Shown here in pieces: positions 24,773 through 37,040 of a stretch of 64,000 nucleotides of DNA (the stretch's first letter is position 1; every line of letters starts with the position of its first letter). The notes beneath the pieces were generated by a model. The model searched no databases. It saw only the letters and a program-made list of their open reading frames with translations, and had not been told where the DNA came from. The position numbers and the translations under genes were made by a program. Where the stretch lies: the NCBI GenBank assembly GCA_030549775.1, contig CM060174.1:69985466-70049465 (forward strand). Direction: 5' to 3'. Origin of the DNA: Tamarix chinensis. Lineage: Eukaryota; Streptophyta; Magnoliopsida; Caryophyllales; Tamaricaceae.

Positions 24773-27480
24773 GATTATATAATAAAGAAGATAAGACTTA
24801 ATGATAGTGGTGAATTTACATCCCAAATATTTAATGACAATTATATGTAAATTGGGATTGATGTAGAATACCCAATGGCTCATGTTCATACACAAATGGT
24901 CTTGTTGGATCTTTAATTACACGATTACAATTGATAGCTCGACCATTGTTGATGGATTCCAAATTACTATCATCATCTTAGGGACATGCAATATTACATG
25001 CGGTAGCTTTAATTCGATTAAGGTCAATTACTTATCATAAATACTCTCAATTATAATTGGTATCTAGTAAAGAACCAAATGTATCACATCTAAGAATATT
25101 TGGTTGTGTCTTGTATTTTCATATTACTCCACCACAAATAATGAAAATAGTTTCACAAAGAAGTTTGGTAATTTATATTGTCTTTGAATCCCCATCAATT
25201 ATTGATTATCTTGAATCGATGACTAGTAATATGTTCACTATATGGTTCACTAATTATCATTTTAATGATGCAATATTCCCAACCTTAAAGGGAGTTACGA
25301 TCAAAGTAGACCCATATATAAAGGAGACTAAATGGCATGCAACACATTTATCTTATCTTGATCCATGATCAAACTTGTGTGAACAAGAAGTGCAAAATAT
25401 TATACATTTATAAAATGTATCTAATCAATTGTTTGATGCATTCACTGACATCAAGAAAGTGACAAAGTCACACATTCTAGCAAGGAATGCTCCTGCAAAA
25501 ATCGTAGTTACTACTAAAATTTTAGGTAGAACTCCTACAAATGAAACTATAATATGTCAAAAGCAAGGTAAACCATTTGGTTCAAAAGACTTGAGACTAA
25601 GAAGGATGAGAAAGTAGGATAAGATGTCAAATGATATCTAAATTGTTCCTTCCATTGAAGAAAAAGATAATCACACGTCAAAGGTTAATTACAATGCCTT
25701 AGGAGAGATCAATAATCATGCAAAAAATCTATAGAAATACCATAGTAGTTGAAGTACCGATAATAATGAGATATCAATAAATTATGTTTCCATAGGAGAA
25801 AAATTCAATAAAAATGATATAATAGTAGATCAAGTGTTTGCATATTCAAGTGCATGTGAAATGATGTCAAATGAAAATGATCTTGAGCCAAGGACAATAA
25901 ATGAATGTCGACAAAGATAAGATTGGATAAAATAAAAAGAGGAAATCTAATTAGAACTAAAATCCCTAAAAAATCTGATTTATTTAGACATGTGGTCTTA
26001 AAGCAAGAGATACAAAGCTAGTAGGTTGTAAATGGGTGTTTTTACACAAATGAAATGAGAAAAATGAAATTATAAGATACAAGGAAATACTTGTAGCTCA
26101 AGGTTTTTCTCAGATACTTGAGAAAGATTAGGAGGAGACATAATCCTTAGATTTTAATGGAACAACATTGAGATTCTTAATTAGTTTAGTTGTCTTTCAC
26201 ATACTAGACATATGTATTATAGATGTTTTGACTGCATATCTATACGGTTCACTTGATAAAGATATTTATATGAAAGTTCCCAAGGAGCTTAAACTTTCTG
26301 ATTATCATAAATTGAAGCCTCGAGATGTGTTTTCCATAAAATTAAAAAACTTTGAATGTATTAAAATAATCTAGACGTGTGTAGTATAATCGCTTTAGTA
26401 AATATCTCCTTAAAATAAGATTTAAAAATGATCCAATTAGCCTATGTATTTTCATCAAGCAATACCATTTTGGATTTACCATTATTGTAGTTTATGTTGA
26501 TGACCTTAATATCATTGGAACACATGATGAACTTGAAAGTACTGTAAGATATTTGATGAAATAGTTTAAGATTAAAGAACTTGGGAAAATAAAGTTGTCT
26601 TGGTTTAAAGATTAAGCACATAAATAATGGTATATTTATCCACCAATCACCATACACCAAGAATATTCTAAAAATAATTTACATGAATAAAGCATACCTA
26701 CTTAACTTGTCAATGGTAGTTCACTCATAAAATATAAAGGATGATACATTCCACTTTTGTGAGGATAATGAAGTAATCCTTGGTCTTGAAGTACCATATT
26801 TGAGCGCAATTGGGGCATTAATGTATTTGACCAACAATACATGTCATGACATTGCCTTCCTATTAACTTATTGTGAAGACATAGTTCAAAACCAAAAAGA
26901 AGGCATTGGAAGGATGTTAAACATTTATTTTTCTACCTCAAAGGTACCCATGATCTCAGACTATTCTACCAAAGACAATCAACTTCCACTCTTATCGGAT
27001 ATACAAATGTAAGGTACTTATTAGATCCACACAAGATAAAATCTCAATCAGATTATATGTTTACATTTGGAAACACTACAATATCATGAAGATCAAAATA
27101 GAAAATTGTGACTACCATATCATCGAATCATGTAGAGTTAATTGCCCTATATGAAGCTGGACGAGAATGTGCATATTTAAGATCAATTCAACAAATACTA
27201 AATGAATGTGGTATGAAAGCAATTACGGATTATCCCAATTTAATATATGATGACAATACATCTTGTATTACTCAAGTAAATGAAGGATACATCAAAAGAG
27301 ATAGAATAAAGCATAAAGGGCCAAAGTTTTTCTCCACTCATGATCTAGAGAAGGAATGAATGATTAATGTCCAACATATTCAATCATTCAAGAATCTAGT
27401 TGACTTATTCAAAAAATTCTTGCCTCCTAGAAGATTTAAAGAGTTGGTACATAAGTTGGAGATTACATCATTTTCAAGAT
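24757..27480 (+). pseudogene. Copia integrase, RT and RNase H pseudogene
   Basis: Right part of the copia polyprotein after the LINE. Integrase core: IRLNDSGEFTSQIFNDY and GIDVEYPMAHVHTQ. Integrase C-terminus: EPNVSHLRIFGCVLYFHI...SPSIIDYLE. RT: GCKWVFLHK, TLRFLISLVVFHILDICIIDVLTAYLYGSLDKDIYMKVP and YVDDLNIIG with the catalytic YVDD at 26,493-26,504. RNase H: MSAIGALMYLTNNTCHDIAF, then STKDNQLPLL, SSNHVELIALYEAGRECAYLR, YDDNTSCITQVNEGYIKRDRIKHKGPKFFSTHDLE. Order Int-RT-RH is the copia order. Stops are frequent throughout, so it is a pseudogene. Length fits a complete ancestral copy. Confidence 0.9.
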
Positions 27481-27491
27481 GTATGTTAAAT

Positions 27492-27501
27492 TGAGAGGGA
27501 G
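27492..27501 (+). promoter_or_regulatory. Polypurine tract of the copia element
   Basis: TGAGAGGGAG directly before the 3' LTR start TGTTATACAC. This is the usual copia plus-strand primer site. Confidence 0.85.
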
Positions 27502-27845
27502 TGTTATACACACTACTCTTTTTTTTTTCTTTGTTCAAGTTTGTTTTTATTGGGGGTTTTTTTCTGACAAGGTTTTTAATAATGCAATATATGTAAAGAG
27601 TATAACAAAATATGACACATAAACATTTAAGGGATATGGATGAATATTCACCTCAATAAGTATCATATGCATTTAATGCATGTATAGATACTTACTCTTC
27701 TTTCCATATTTTAAAGTTTGTATAATTTTTCTTATATACTATACGATGTGCATAAATAGCTAGCAAATAAATATAAATAAAAGATAAAAAAGAACTCCTA
27801 CTATATTTATTAATTCAATAGTTTACAAAATATTACAGATTTATA
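27502..27845 (+). repeat. 3' LTR of the copia element
   Basis: Begins TGTTATACACAC after the polypurine tract and ends near AATATTACAG. Its second half matches 12,770-12,985. Confidence 0.75.
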
Positions 27846-27949
27846 CACTCCTCATTAGCTGCTACATATTGTTTCTCTTAATATTTGTACAAAGTATTTT
27901 TCAATTCAGACTAATTTTATGCTTCAACATGAAGAAATATTAACTAATC

Positions 27950-28142
27950 CCTCTTTTATAAAGAAAGCGTTTTAGGTCAAAAATTTATTTTAAAATTAAA
28001 TTTTTTTAGAATGTTTAATGTTTATTTTTCATTTTGATCATTAATTGTCATCTTTTTTTTACATTAATTTTCATGTTATTTCTTAATGACTGATATAATT
28101 ATTATATTAAAAATAACTTTATTACTCTTTTAAAATAATGTA
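27950..28142. mobile_element. Fragment of a Stowaway-like MITE
   Basis: Starts CCCTCTTTTATAAAGAAAGCG, like the ends of the MITEs at 28,143 and 32,328. No convincing right terminus precedes the next copy, so it is probably truncated. Confidence 0.4.
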
Positions 28143-28379
28143 CTCTATCTATAAAAAAAATAATATCATTTTAATAATTTACAAACTTCTGTATGAACTA
28201 ATAAACTTAATCTTAAAATTTTACTTACGCTATTTATTAAAATATAATAAAATATTTAATGTATAGATAATGAAATAAAAAAAGTGAAGATAAAAGGAAA
28301 AAATAAGTTTTAACTTTTCTAAAATAACTTTTTTTATACAACAATTTGATAATAAAATGATTTTTTTATACAGATGGAT
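28143..28379. mobile_element. Stowaway-like MITE
   Basis: 237 bp flanked by TA. Left end CTCTATCTATAAAAAAAATA and right end TTTTTTTATACAGATGGAT are imperfect inverted repeats. The interior matches 32,328-32,561 (same strings such as TTAATGYATAGATAATKAA). Confidence 0.7.
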
Positions 28380-28650
28380 TATAAATCAATCCATTCATTT
28401 CAAAAAAGATTTTTTTTAACAATGTATACACTTTTTAAAGAATGAATAAATATAGTCTTAAAATTTTATTTACAACCTTTATTGAAATATAACAAAATAT
28501 TGAATGCACAGATAATGAATAAAAAAATATAAGAATACAGATAAAAAGGCATTTTTTTAAATATATATATATATATATTAATGATAAAATGACTTACTCT
28601 GTTTAATACAAACATAATATTAAAAATATTAGTAGTAATAGACACCATGA
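28380..28650. mobile_element. Third, diverged MITE-like copy, in tandem
   Basis: Starts TAAATCAATCCATTCATTTC and repeats the interior order of 28,143-28,379 (CTTAAAATTTTATTTAC, AATATAACAAAATATT, then AGATAATGAAT). An (AT)n tract lies near 28,561-28,579. The right terminus is unclear. Confidence 0.45.
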
Positions 28651-28990
28651 TATATGTATGTACCTAAATGTATGGTAGGCTGCAACGTTTCTAGAACGAT
28701 GGATGCAGCAAATTAGCATCGATGGCGTACGGAAGCTAATGAACGGCTTTACCTTTGAGTCGTAACGGACTCGCACATGGCGTTTGCAGTCGTAATTCTT
28801 CGCCTCATAACCTCCATATGAAGACCTTGCCTTGGTTTACAAGGAAAATTAAGCTCATTTATTCAATTTCTGTAAGATCAAAGACCACGCAGTTTTATTT
28901 TCTGCAGTCGGTCACCGGTCATTAATGGACATCAGTTATGACAGTAATTATTAGTAGGGAAAAATTAATAGGGCAGTATATTTACGGGGT
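28651..28990. other. GC-richer patch of unknown origin
   Basis: Base composition is clearly higher in GC than its surroundings, with several CG dinucleotides (GATGGCGTACGGAAGC, GAGTCGTAACGGACTCG). I found no ORF or repeat that explains it. It could be a remnant of a gene or a low-copy promoter. Confidence 0.35.
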
Positions 28991-29900
28991 AGCTAAGTAC
29001 GGTCCAATTAATATATGGTATAATTAGAGCCGATAAAAGTTATCCGATTTATCCAATCCGATTCGATCCATATAAAATCTCATCAAACATAATTTGAAAA
29101 AAAATATCAATGAAATCCAATCCAAATCTGACTCGATCTAGCACTGACCCAAATATAAATGATACAATCCAAAGCTAATTCATAATCTGCCATCAATCCG
29201 ACATGTTATCAACTTGACCCGCTATAAACTTGATTCGAAAAAACCAACTTCAATATTAATCGGTTATGATAATAAAAAAGTATACATGTATTATTATTTA
29301 TTTAAAACTTTTAAAAATATATTGTTTTATAAATTTTATTTATTTTTCTTACTTTTATTGTGAACATACTTATTTATCAACGATATTCTAATTTATCAAA
29401 ATTTTGCGTAAAAATACAGCATTTAAAAGTCATAAAAATAAATAAATAGTAATTAATAATACATTATTAATCACATGGTTATATGAAGTCAAATTTAATG
29501 CTTACTTACGAGGTTAATAAGTTAGATTTTGGTGATCAATGTCTAATTTGATTCAAATTCAAAGTGAATCGATTCAGGATTAGCTCCACTTGAACTCAAT
29601 TCGACCCATCAAAATTTAAAAATATTCAATTTATCAAATTAATCTAAACCTAACCCGTCAAAATAATCCGAACACAAAATCACCCAAATATGAGTTTGTT
29701 GAGCCAAAATTCAATCTGACCTGACAAGCTAACCCGAAATAGCTCGATCCCGACCTAACTCAAACCTGAACTAGTTCAACCCAAATTCAATTTGACCTAA
29801 TAAATTAACCTATTACGATACGGATCTGCAACAATCTGACCCGAACTGACCTGTTATAACCCAATCCATCCAATTCAATTGCCACATATAAGTATAACTA
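28991..29900. repeat. Block of degenerate AATCCGAYYCGA-type motifs
   Basis: Dozens of short related strings (CCAATCCGATTCGATCC, GACCCGAACTGACCTG, AACCCAATCCATCC) fill about 29,030-29,870, part of them inverted relative to the others (GAATCGATTCAGG near 29,570). This resembles the subterminal regions of some plant DNA transposons. No termini or TSD were confirmed. Confidence 0.4.
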
Positions 29901-29989
29901 GTGGTAATTTTTTTTTATAAATAAATTAATAATTTTTTAGAAAATTTATGTAAGGGGGTAAGGTTAGTGACAATTTTGTAAATACGATC

Positions 29990-31060
29990 AACTTTTTATT
30001 TGTTAAAATTTAATCATGATTTGTTTGATGTTTTACCATGCTATATTTCATGTTTTACCATTGTTTATTTGGTGTTTAATCACAATATACTATATATTTC
30101 GTCATGTTTTGATTGATGTTTTTATCATGGTTAAACATTGTACGATCTTACTTCTATCCATTGTTATGTTTCACCATAATATACTTAGTATATTATCATA
30201 GTATGTTTGATGATTTATCATAGTGTGATAAATATTAATTATTGTTATATTTCACTATAGTATGCTTAATGTTTCACCCATGGTTTTACCATGGTCTTAT
30301 TTCTAAGATTTTTCTCTACAAATATAAACTCATATTATTATAATTTTAACTTTAAAAATATTATATAAAATATTAATATATCTTCCACTAATTAAATTGA
30401 TGTTTTACTACTATTGCATTTATATTTTACTATAGTAACCTCCATATCTCACTATTGTTGCCTTCATATTTCATTATTGTTATCTCAACATTTCTCCATA
30501 ACTATTGTCATATTTTATCAATATTGGGATTTTTTGAAAAAAATTAACACGATATATTTCACTATAATTGTTTTCATATTCACTACTATTGTGTCACGCT
30601 TCACTATTGTTATGTTTATGTTTTACCACCATTGTCTTCATGTTTTATTATTGTTGTCTTCATGTTTTACTATTTTTTTCTTCATATTTTACAATAGTTG
30701 TTGTTATATGTTACCGATGTTACTTATGATTTTTCGAAGAAAATTAATTTATCATATATTGTCATAATTCTCGTCATATTTTACTATTATTGTCTTATAT
30801 TTCATTATGATTGTTTTCATAATTCATCACTAATGTATCAATGTTTTACCACTGTTGCTTCAAAGTATCACCATAGTTGTTTCGATATAATTGCATCTAT
30901 GTTTCATCATTATTAACTCTATATTTACTAATGTTGTCTTCATATTCCTCTGATAAAAATAACATATCATGTTTTACAATTATTATATTTATATTTTACT
31001 ATTATAGTGTTATGTTTTATTATTATTTTCACCATTTTTTTTTATCAAAAGTATATCATT
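29990..31060. repeat. Degenerate minisatellite, ~1 kb
   Basis: Very many variants of a short unit around TTCATGTTTTACTATTGTTGTC fill the stretch (unit about 20-30 bp, often with CACTATTGTTRT). A longer period is also visible: a TTTTTCGAARAAAATTAA-like spacer recurs near 30,531, 30,728 and 30,945, roughly every 200 bp. Several short plus-strand ORFs rich in His, Tyr, Phe and Ser over it are translations of the repeat, not genes. Confidence 0.8.
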
Positions 31061-31764
31061 ATAGATATTTGTTTGTAGAAAAAAAATCATAAAAACATTA
31101 ATACATATATATATATATTGATAATATTAATTAGAGATATTTTAATTAAAAATATTATTAAGGTAGCAATATATAGCATGCACGTATTGTATCATCGCTT
31201 ACACGATAGAAATTACATGTAGAGTTATTGGTTAAAAAGTAGAAGAAAAAGAGTAAAAGGAAAATAGGACTCCATAAATTCAAAATAAATATTTTTTCCT
31301 TCTTTCTAGTAATATAATGAAAATCTATGAGGGCCAACAATTAATTTGTATATTGTCCTAGGGCCGACCAAAATTAAAGCAAGAATTCTATGAGTGATAG
31401 AAGGTCATATAAATAAAAGAATAAATTCCATTTAGATAAATTAATGTTTTGCTTAATATTTTTTAGGTATCTTGTACTTTTAATAATATTATTTAAGTAC
31501 ATCTACATTTCAATTAAATTTTACTTGAATGAAATTAAAAATGTGGTTTATTTTTACTATTTGAGTGCTCAAGTGAATATGAATTAAAATATAGAGGTAC
31601 ATAAGTAAAATTGTTGAAACCATGGAGTACCCAAAAGATTATAAGATTAAATGTTAATGTACCTAAAAAGAATTTGTACTAAATAAAATAAAGTTAAAAT
31701 GCACCATATAATTTTTAGTTAAGGTGTAATATATAATATAATTCTAAGTTTTTATAAACACACA
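31061..31764. other. AT-rich DNA, no gene seen
   Basis: A short (AT)n tract lies near 31,107. No coding or repeat structure was recognised. Confidence 0.4.
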
Positions 31765-31772
31765 CTACTACG
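31765..31772. repeat. 8-bp TSD CTACTACG, left
   Basis: Identical to 32,111-32,118. Confidence 0.9.
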
Positions 31773-32110
31773 TAGGGCTATAAATGAGCTGAGCCAGTTC
31801 GGTATTTGGCTCGATTGGCTCTTTAAAAGCTCGGTTCAGCCCATTCGTTTAGTTAAATGACCCAAGCTCGAGCCTTAGTTTTAGGCATGTTTATTAAACG
31901 AGCCAAGCCTGAGCTCGAAAAAGCTCGGCTCGGTTCATTTTTTGGCTTGGGCTCGTGAGCTCAGCTCAGCTCGACTCGTAAAAAGCTTGGTTCGGCTCAT
32001 TCGTTTAGTTAAACGAGTAGAGTCCAAATATCATTTTAGGCTCGTTTAGTTAAACGATCCAAGCCCAAGACTAGGGGTATTCGGCTCGGCTTGACTCGTT
32101 TACAACCCTA
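31773..32110. mobile_element. hAT-type MITE
   Basis: 338 bp beginning TAGGGCTATAAATGAGC and ending GACTCGTTTACAACCCTA, an inverted terminal repeat. The perfect 8-bp TSD (CTACTACG on both sides) points to the hAT superfamily. The interior is packed with GGCTCGGCTCG-type subterminal motifs in both directions. It has no coding capacity and would be moved by a hAT transposase in trans. Confidence 0.9.
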
Positions 32111-32327
32111 CTACTACGAAATAGTTAATTAATAATAGCACATATATGATGATTTGTTGAAAACTATTGATAAATATGTGAAAATTTGGGTGCGGATACG
32201 GAACATCTTTTTATAATTGTTTTATACAAAAATCATTCATAAAATGCCAAATAATAATAATAATAATAATGCCCATGTTTTGATAATAGTTATATTTAGA
32301 ACCCTTATCAAAATATTAAAAAAAATA

Positions 32328-32561
32328 CTCTATCCATATAAAAAAGAAAGCCATTCTATCAATTTGTACGCTTTTTAATAAACTAATAAAAGTATTTTTA
32401 AAATTACACTTACCATTCATAAAAAAAAATAGAATATTTAATGCATATATAATTAAAAAAAAGTTAGGGTAAAATTAAAAAGTAGACTTTAACTTTTTTA
32501 AAATGACTTTTTTATATAAAAATTTAATGATATAATGACTTTCTTTTTGATATGGATGGAT
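32328..32561. mobile_element. Stowaway-like MITE
   Basis: 234 bp between TA dinucleotides. Left end CTCTATCCATATAAAAAAGA is an imperfect inverted match of the right end CTTTCTTTTTGATATGGATG. Closely related to 28,143-28,379. Confidence 0.75.
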
Positions 32562-32639
32562 TAATAATTAGCTAACCATTTTACTACTAGTTATAAACAT
32601 AACTGTTATTAAAACTCATTTTATTAACGATTATTAATA

Positions 32640-34529
32640 GAATCGTTATTAAAACATCAACATTAAATTCATCAACCCTGTTCTTTCCCTCTTCTCTAGT
32701 CATTACTTCTATTTTAGATTTTTAATATTCTCCCTTGTTGCCTATCGCTCTCACTCCTTCTCCTCCTGTTACCCATCAACGACCATTGTTGTCATCCTTT
32801 TACCTTTCAACGACCACCTTACTCCTCCTCTTACTCTTCATCATTTTCTCTCTCTTACTTTTGGTTGGGGTTGCACCATTGTCAAGTGTTCCCTCTCTCC
32901 TTCCTATCTATCTCATTTGTCGTGTGTTGCTCCCCCATTGCTAGTATTCTCTCATGCACAAAAGTTGGTTCTTATTCAACTGCTAATGGTTTTTCTTATT
33001 TCGTTCATTGTGCATCGTTTTTAGATTTAGCCAGGTAGTTAGTTTTTCCTTTTCCTGACATTATAAATATATGCATGCATGATATTCAGCTTGGTCTTAT
33101 GTGTTCTTAATTGTATGATAAGGATTTGCATTTATTGCTATGTTGTTATGATTTTAGGCTACAGGTTGGGTTTCTCCCTTTATAAATATATGTGTGCATG
33201 ACTGTAGGTTGATGCCTTTGAATTATGAAAAATACTATAAATATAAGCATGACTGTTGATATAATTTGTTGTTGAAAATTATTGCATAATTTATTTAATT
33301 TCTTGATGATAAAATGCTACTGCTTGTATGGTGTAAATGCGACTCTTATAAAATGTTTCTGATAAAAGTTAATTTTATGGCTAATATCTTATATATGTGG
33401 GCATGTTGTTAGCTTAGCATAATTTTTTACGATATGATATAATATATTTATGATTAATTCGGCTATAGAATTAACATATTTTATAATTTAGAAGAGTTAG
33501 ACATCAAACTTAATGACATGCTTTAATGATTGTTCTATTTAATAGGTAGTGAGATATCACAATTACCTAGTACTTACATACCTTCACCATATTTGTGTAT
33601 GATACTTAATGTCGATCTTTGAGGTCATGTGATACGGTTATACAATGAGCTAGGTTGTTTGTTTGTGAGCGGGTCATACTTTGATCCATTCCATCTCAGA
33701 TCATATCACTTATTGTTAACCCTATCTTAGATGGAGCTATGGTCAGGGGCTTTAGCAAGTTATTTGTATTAGTTTGGCCACCATATTGATGGATCAAAAC
33801 TAATATTTGTTTAGGGTGAGGTGTTTACGAGAGATTATGATCAAATAGCTAGAAAGATAATGGTGATAGATGACTTCATCATAGCTTACCATTAAGTATC
33901 TACCTTGGTTACCTTAGAGTATCTATCACTGGACTCTCCATTGATTATGTGAAAGAGAATATGATATATCAAGACGAGTGGACTCTAAGAGTGGCAGTTG
34001 CTAGTCTTCCTAGAGAAGGCTACCGATGGATTTCATAGGATGGTTAGGGGTTGTTGTTTGTTAGGTGTTTGGGTTGTAGTAACCTTTTGATATATACAAC
34101 ATTGTTATTATCTTAAGGTTCTTCTTAGTTTTTGGGTATTGTTTTAAACACGAATTATGTATATCTTTTTGATTTACAACTCTTGTATAAAGATTTGATA
34201 TGAATATACATATGAACTCTTTCTAAACATGAGCATCTTGTGTATTAGTATATTTTTGGAAACTTATTGGAATGGTTTGTATATATAATATTAGAATAAC
34301 ATGAATCATTATAGAAATATGAATTATTTATAATTATGAGAGATTTGTGAATTGGTATATTTTTTGAAATGTGTTGGAATTATTTATTTATATAGCAACA
34401 AATTAATATGATACATTATACAAATATAAGCATGAGATTTTGGTCAATGAATTTGTAGAAGTGAATTGATTTGTAATAATTATTTTTCATGGGATATATA
34501 TAGATTGAAAAACTATAGACTAGAAATAG
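32640..34529. other. 5' region of the CACTA element, noncoding
   Basis: 1.9 kb between the proposed left end and the transposase. It has a CT-rich stretch (about 32,680-32,950) and a repeated TATAAATATATG...GCATGA string (near 33,062, 33,181 and 33,237). No protein match is recognised; it may hold leader and intron sequence. Confidence 0.35.
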
Positions 34530-36236
34530 ATGTCTACAAATCATTTTTCTAGAGAATATGACAAAGGAGTTACATTTTGTTTTATCAAGTTTCTAGTAGA
34601 ACATGCTCATGACCTAGGTAGAATAGCTTATCCTTGTTTGAAATATGCTTATGTTCAATGTGTCAATGCTAATGATTTAAGAATTCATTTGTTTGGGTGC
34701 AGAATTGATAAAATTTACACTTTTTTGGTATGTGATGATGAGGCAGAGTCTATATATGATAATGAGGAAGGTAGGAGGAAAATAGTGGATCATTTGACAA
34801 CTATGAGGGAGATTTGTTAGAGGAGATGACTCAGAAGGTTGAGAAATGTGTTCAGAATTGTCTCAAAATGCTGGACAAGATATTGAGTGAATTAGAGAAG
34901 CTTTTGTATGGTGATTGTAAGAAGTTTAATAGATTATCTGTTGCTTTAAGGTTGTATAACTTAAAAGTATGCAATAGATGGAGTGATAGGAGGCTTATAG
35001 AATTATTGATACTTGTGAAAGATATGCCCAATGATAACGTTTTACCCAATCATACCTATGAAGCAAAGAAAATTTTTTCATTTATGGGTATGCGTTATGA
35101 GAAGATACATACATGGCCAAATGATTGTATATTATATCATAATGAATATGTATCTTTAGATAATTTTCCTAATCCTGAATGCAAAGAACCATGACATAAG
35201 AAGAATAAGGTGTCATCTAAGGTGTTATAGTATTTTTCCTATAATACCAAGATTCAAGTCAATGTTTAATGATGTCCATGATGCAAAGAACTTGAGATGG
35301 TATGGTGATAAGAATATAGATGACAGACTTCTAAGATATCCATATGATTCTCCACAATGGAGGATTATTGATGGCTTGTTTCTTGAATTTAGTGAGGAAC
35401 CAAGAAACTTACATATTTCACTTTCTATAAATGGTATGAATTTGCATGATCAAGGCACATGTAGTATATGGTTGGTGATTATGGTTAATACAATCTACCA
35501 CTGTGGATGTACATGAAACACAAGTACGTGATGCTATCTTTACTCATTGTGAGGCCAAACCAACCAGGAAATGCTATTGATTTTTATTTGGCGCTTTTTA
35601 TTGATGATTTGAAGTTCTTATGGGAAATGGATGTTGAAATATTTGATATATATGTGAGGAAAGTTTTAAGTTAAGGGCAATGTTATTTTATACTATGAGT
35701 GATTTTCTTACATATGAAAAATTGTCTGGTTATAATGTAAAAGATCATTATACATGCCCAATATGTGAGGAGAACACTTCATTTGTTCACCTAACATATG
35801 GCCAAACGATTATTTCTCTCAAGTGTTGTAGATTTTTACCAAATAATCATCATTATCATAGGTAAAGGAATTCTTTTAATGGCATTCTAGAAGAAGGGCA
35901 TGGAACCATCCAGTTGACAGGTAGACAAATGTATTTGAAGATGAAACATTTGAATGTGTAATTTAGGAAGAAGAATAAAGACAACCCTCCATCTGTTGGG
36001 TGGAAGAAAATGTCTATATTCTTCCACCTTCCATATTAGAAATATCTATATGTGATACATGCCCTCGATATGATGCATATTGAGAAAAATGTATGTGATA
36101 ACCTTATTGATACATTACTTAATGTTCCATGAAATACTAAAGATAGAATTAATGCTCAATTGGATATGGAGGAAATGGAAATTATACATAAACTAGCACC
36201 ACTAAACAATGGAATAAGATCATATTTACTAGGGTA
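34530..36236 (+). pseudogene. CACTA transposase (TNP2-like) pseudogene
   Basis: Starts with a transposase-associated domain: FIKFLVEHAHDLGRIAYPCLKYAYVQ. Then comes the linker typical of TNP2 proteins (LLYGDCKKFNRLSVALRLYNLKVCNRWSD, YEAKKIFSFMGMRYEKIHTWPNDCILY). The catalytic part reads MFNDVHDAKNLRWYGDKN, DSPQWRIIDGLFLEFSEEPRNLHISLSINGMN and SDFLTYEKLSGYNVKDHYTCPICEENT. Near the end it reads MSIFFHLPY, then ALDMMHIEKNVCDNLIDTLLN, a hallmark of the family. Frame changes and stops occur near 34,817, 35,192, 35,515 and 35,880, so it cannot make a transposase. A splice donor GGGTAAGC follows at about 36,233. Confidence 0.9.
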
Positions 36237-37040
36237 AGCATATACTTTTCTTATCTTCTTGAGGTAAGCATATCAAACTATGAATTGCTATAAAATGTAT
36301 CAAGTGTCGACTGAATAATTAACAATATGTCATATTTTATTCTAGGTCTTACATAAATGTGACTTATTAGGTAATGAACTATCAATAATTTAGGCAAAAG
36401 GAAGGATATGCATCAATCAAGATACCAAAACACAGATAGTCCATGGGTCTATCTTGGCCCCAAATATGAGGCCTATAAGTATTGATATTCTAATGATTGG
36501 ATATTCACCCTTCCTTATTATAAAGAAGGCGATGAGGCATCTATAGTGTCGGAAGCTCATGGATGCTTCGTGTCTTGGCCTACAAACTAGGTACATCTCA
36601 CTACTGAAGACTTAATGTCATTTTTCATCCTTGTTATACCTAGCATGTTAAATACATCATTTATACTTTATATATATATCTAATCATTAAATTTCATTAA
36701 TAGGATAACATATAAGAACCTAGTTGACCATCACTAGTTTTGGCATTATTGTATTTCTATGCCAAAAATTACCTCATTAGTGATCTAATTATAATTAATT
36801 GTTCTTCCGAGTATGTTGGTAGGGATGACGCCATTTACATGGTATCGATAGAGGTTCTCAGTGACATTTAAAAGCATGAAAGGATTTTAATCACGATTGT
36901 TACCATATATGATAAGTATCTATTATTTCATATGATATATTTTTATGCTTTTCATTGATTTGTATAATTTTATGACCGCTTATATATGAGTTATTAGTTA
37001 TTAATATATATACATTATTATTTTTATCCATAGGTTGGTA

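Larger units (their letters stand above)
12740..27845 (+). mobile_element. Ty1/copia retrotransposon split by two later insertions
   Basis: In order: 5' LTR remnant (about 12740-12985), gag (14335-15660), a solo LTR insertion (15672-19501), gag-pre-integrase (19507-20157), a LINE insertion (20158-24756), rest of integrase, RT and RNase H (24757-27480), polypurine tract and 3' LTR. With both insertions set aside, the copia protein pattern continues across each junction in a typical order, so these are parts of one element. All coding parts carry many stops and frameshifts. The ancestral copy was about 6.5 kb. Confidence 0.85.

Noticed and set aside
30016..31092. Chain of plus-strand ORFs with Tyr/His/Phe-rich text
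   Set aside because: Translation of the degenerate minisatellite; no two units keep a frame.
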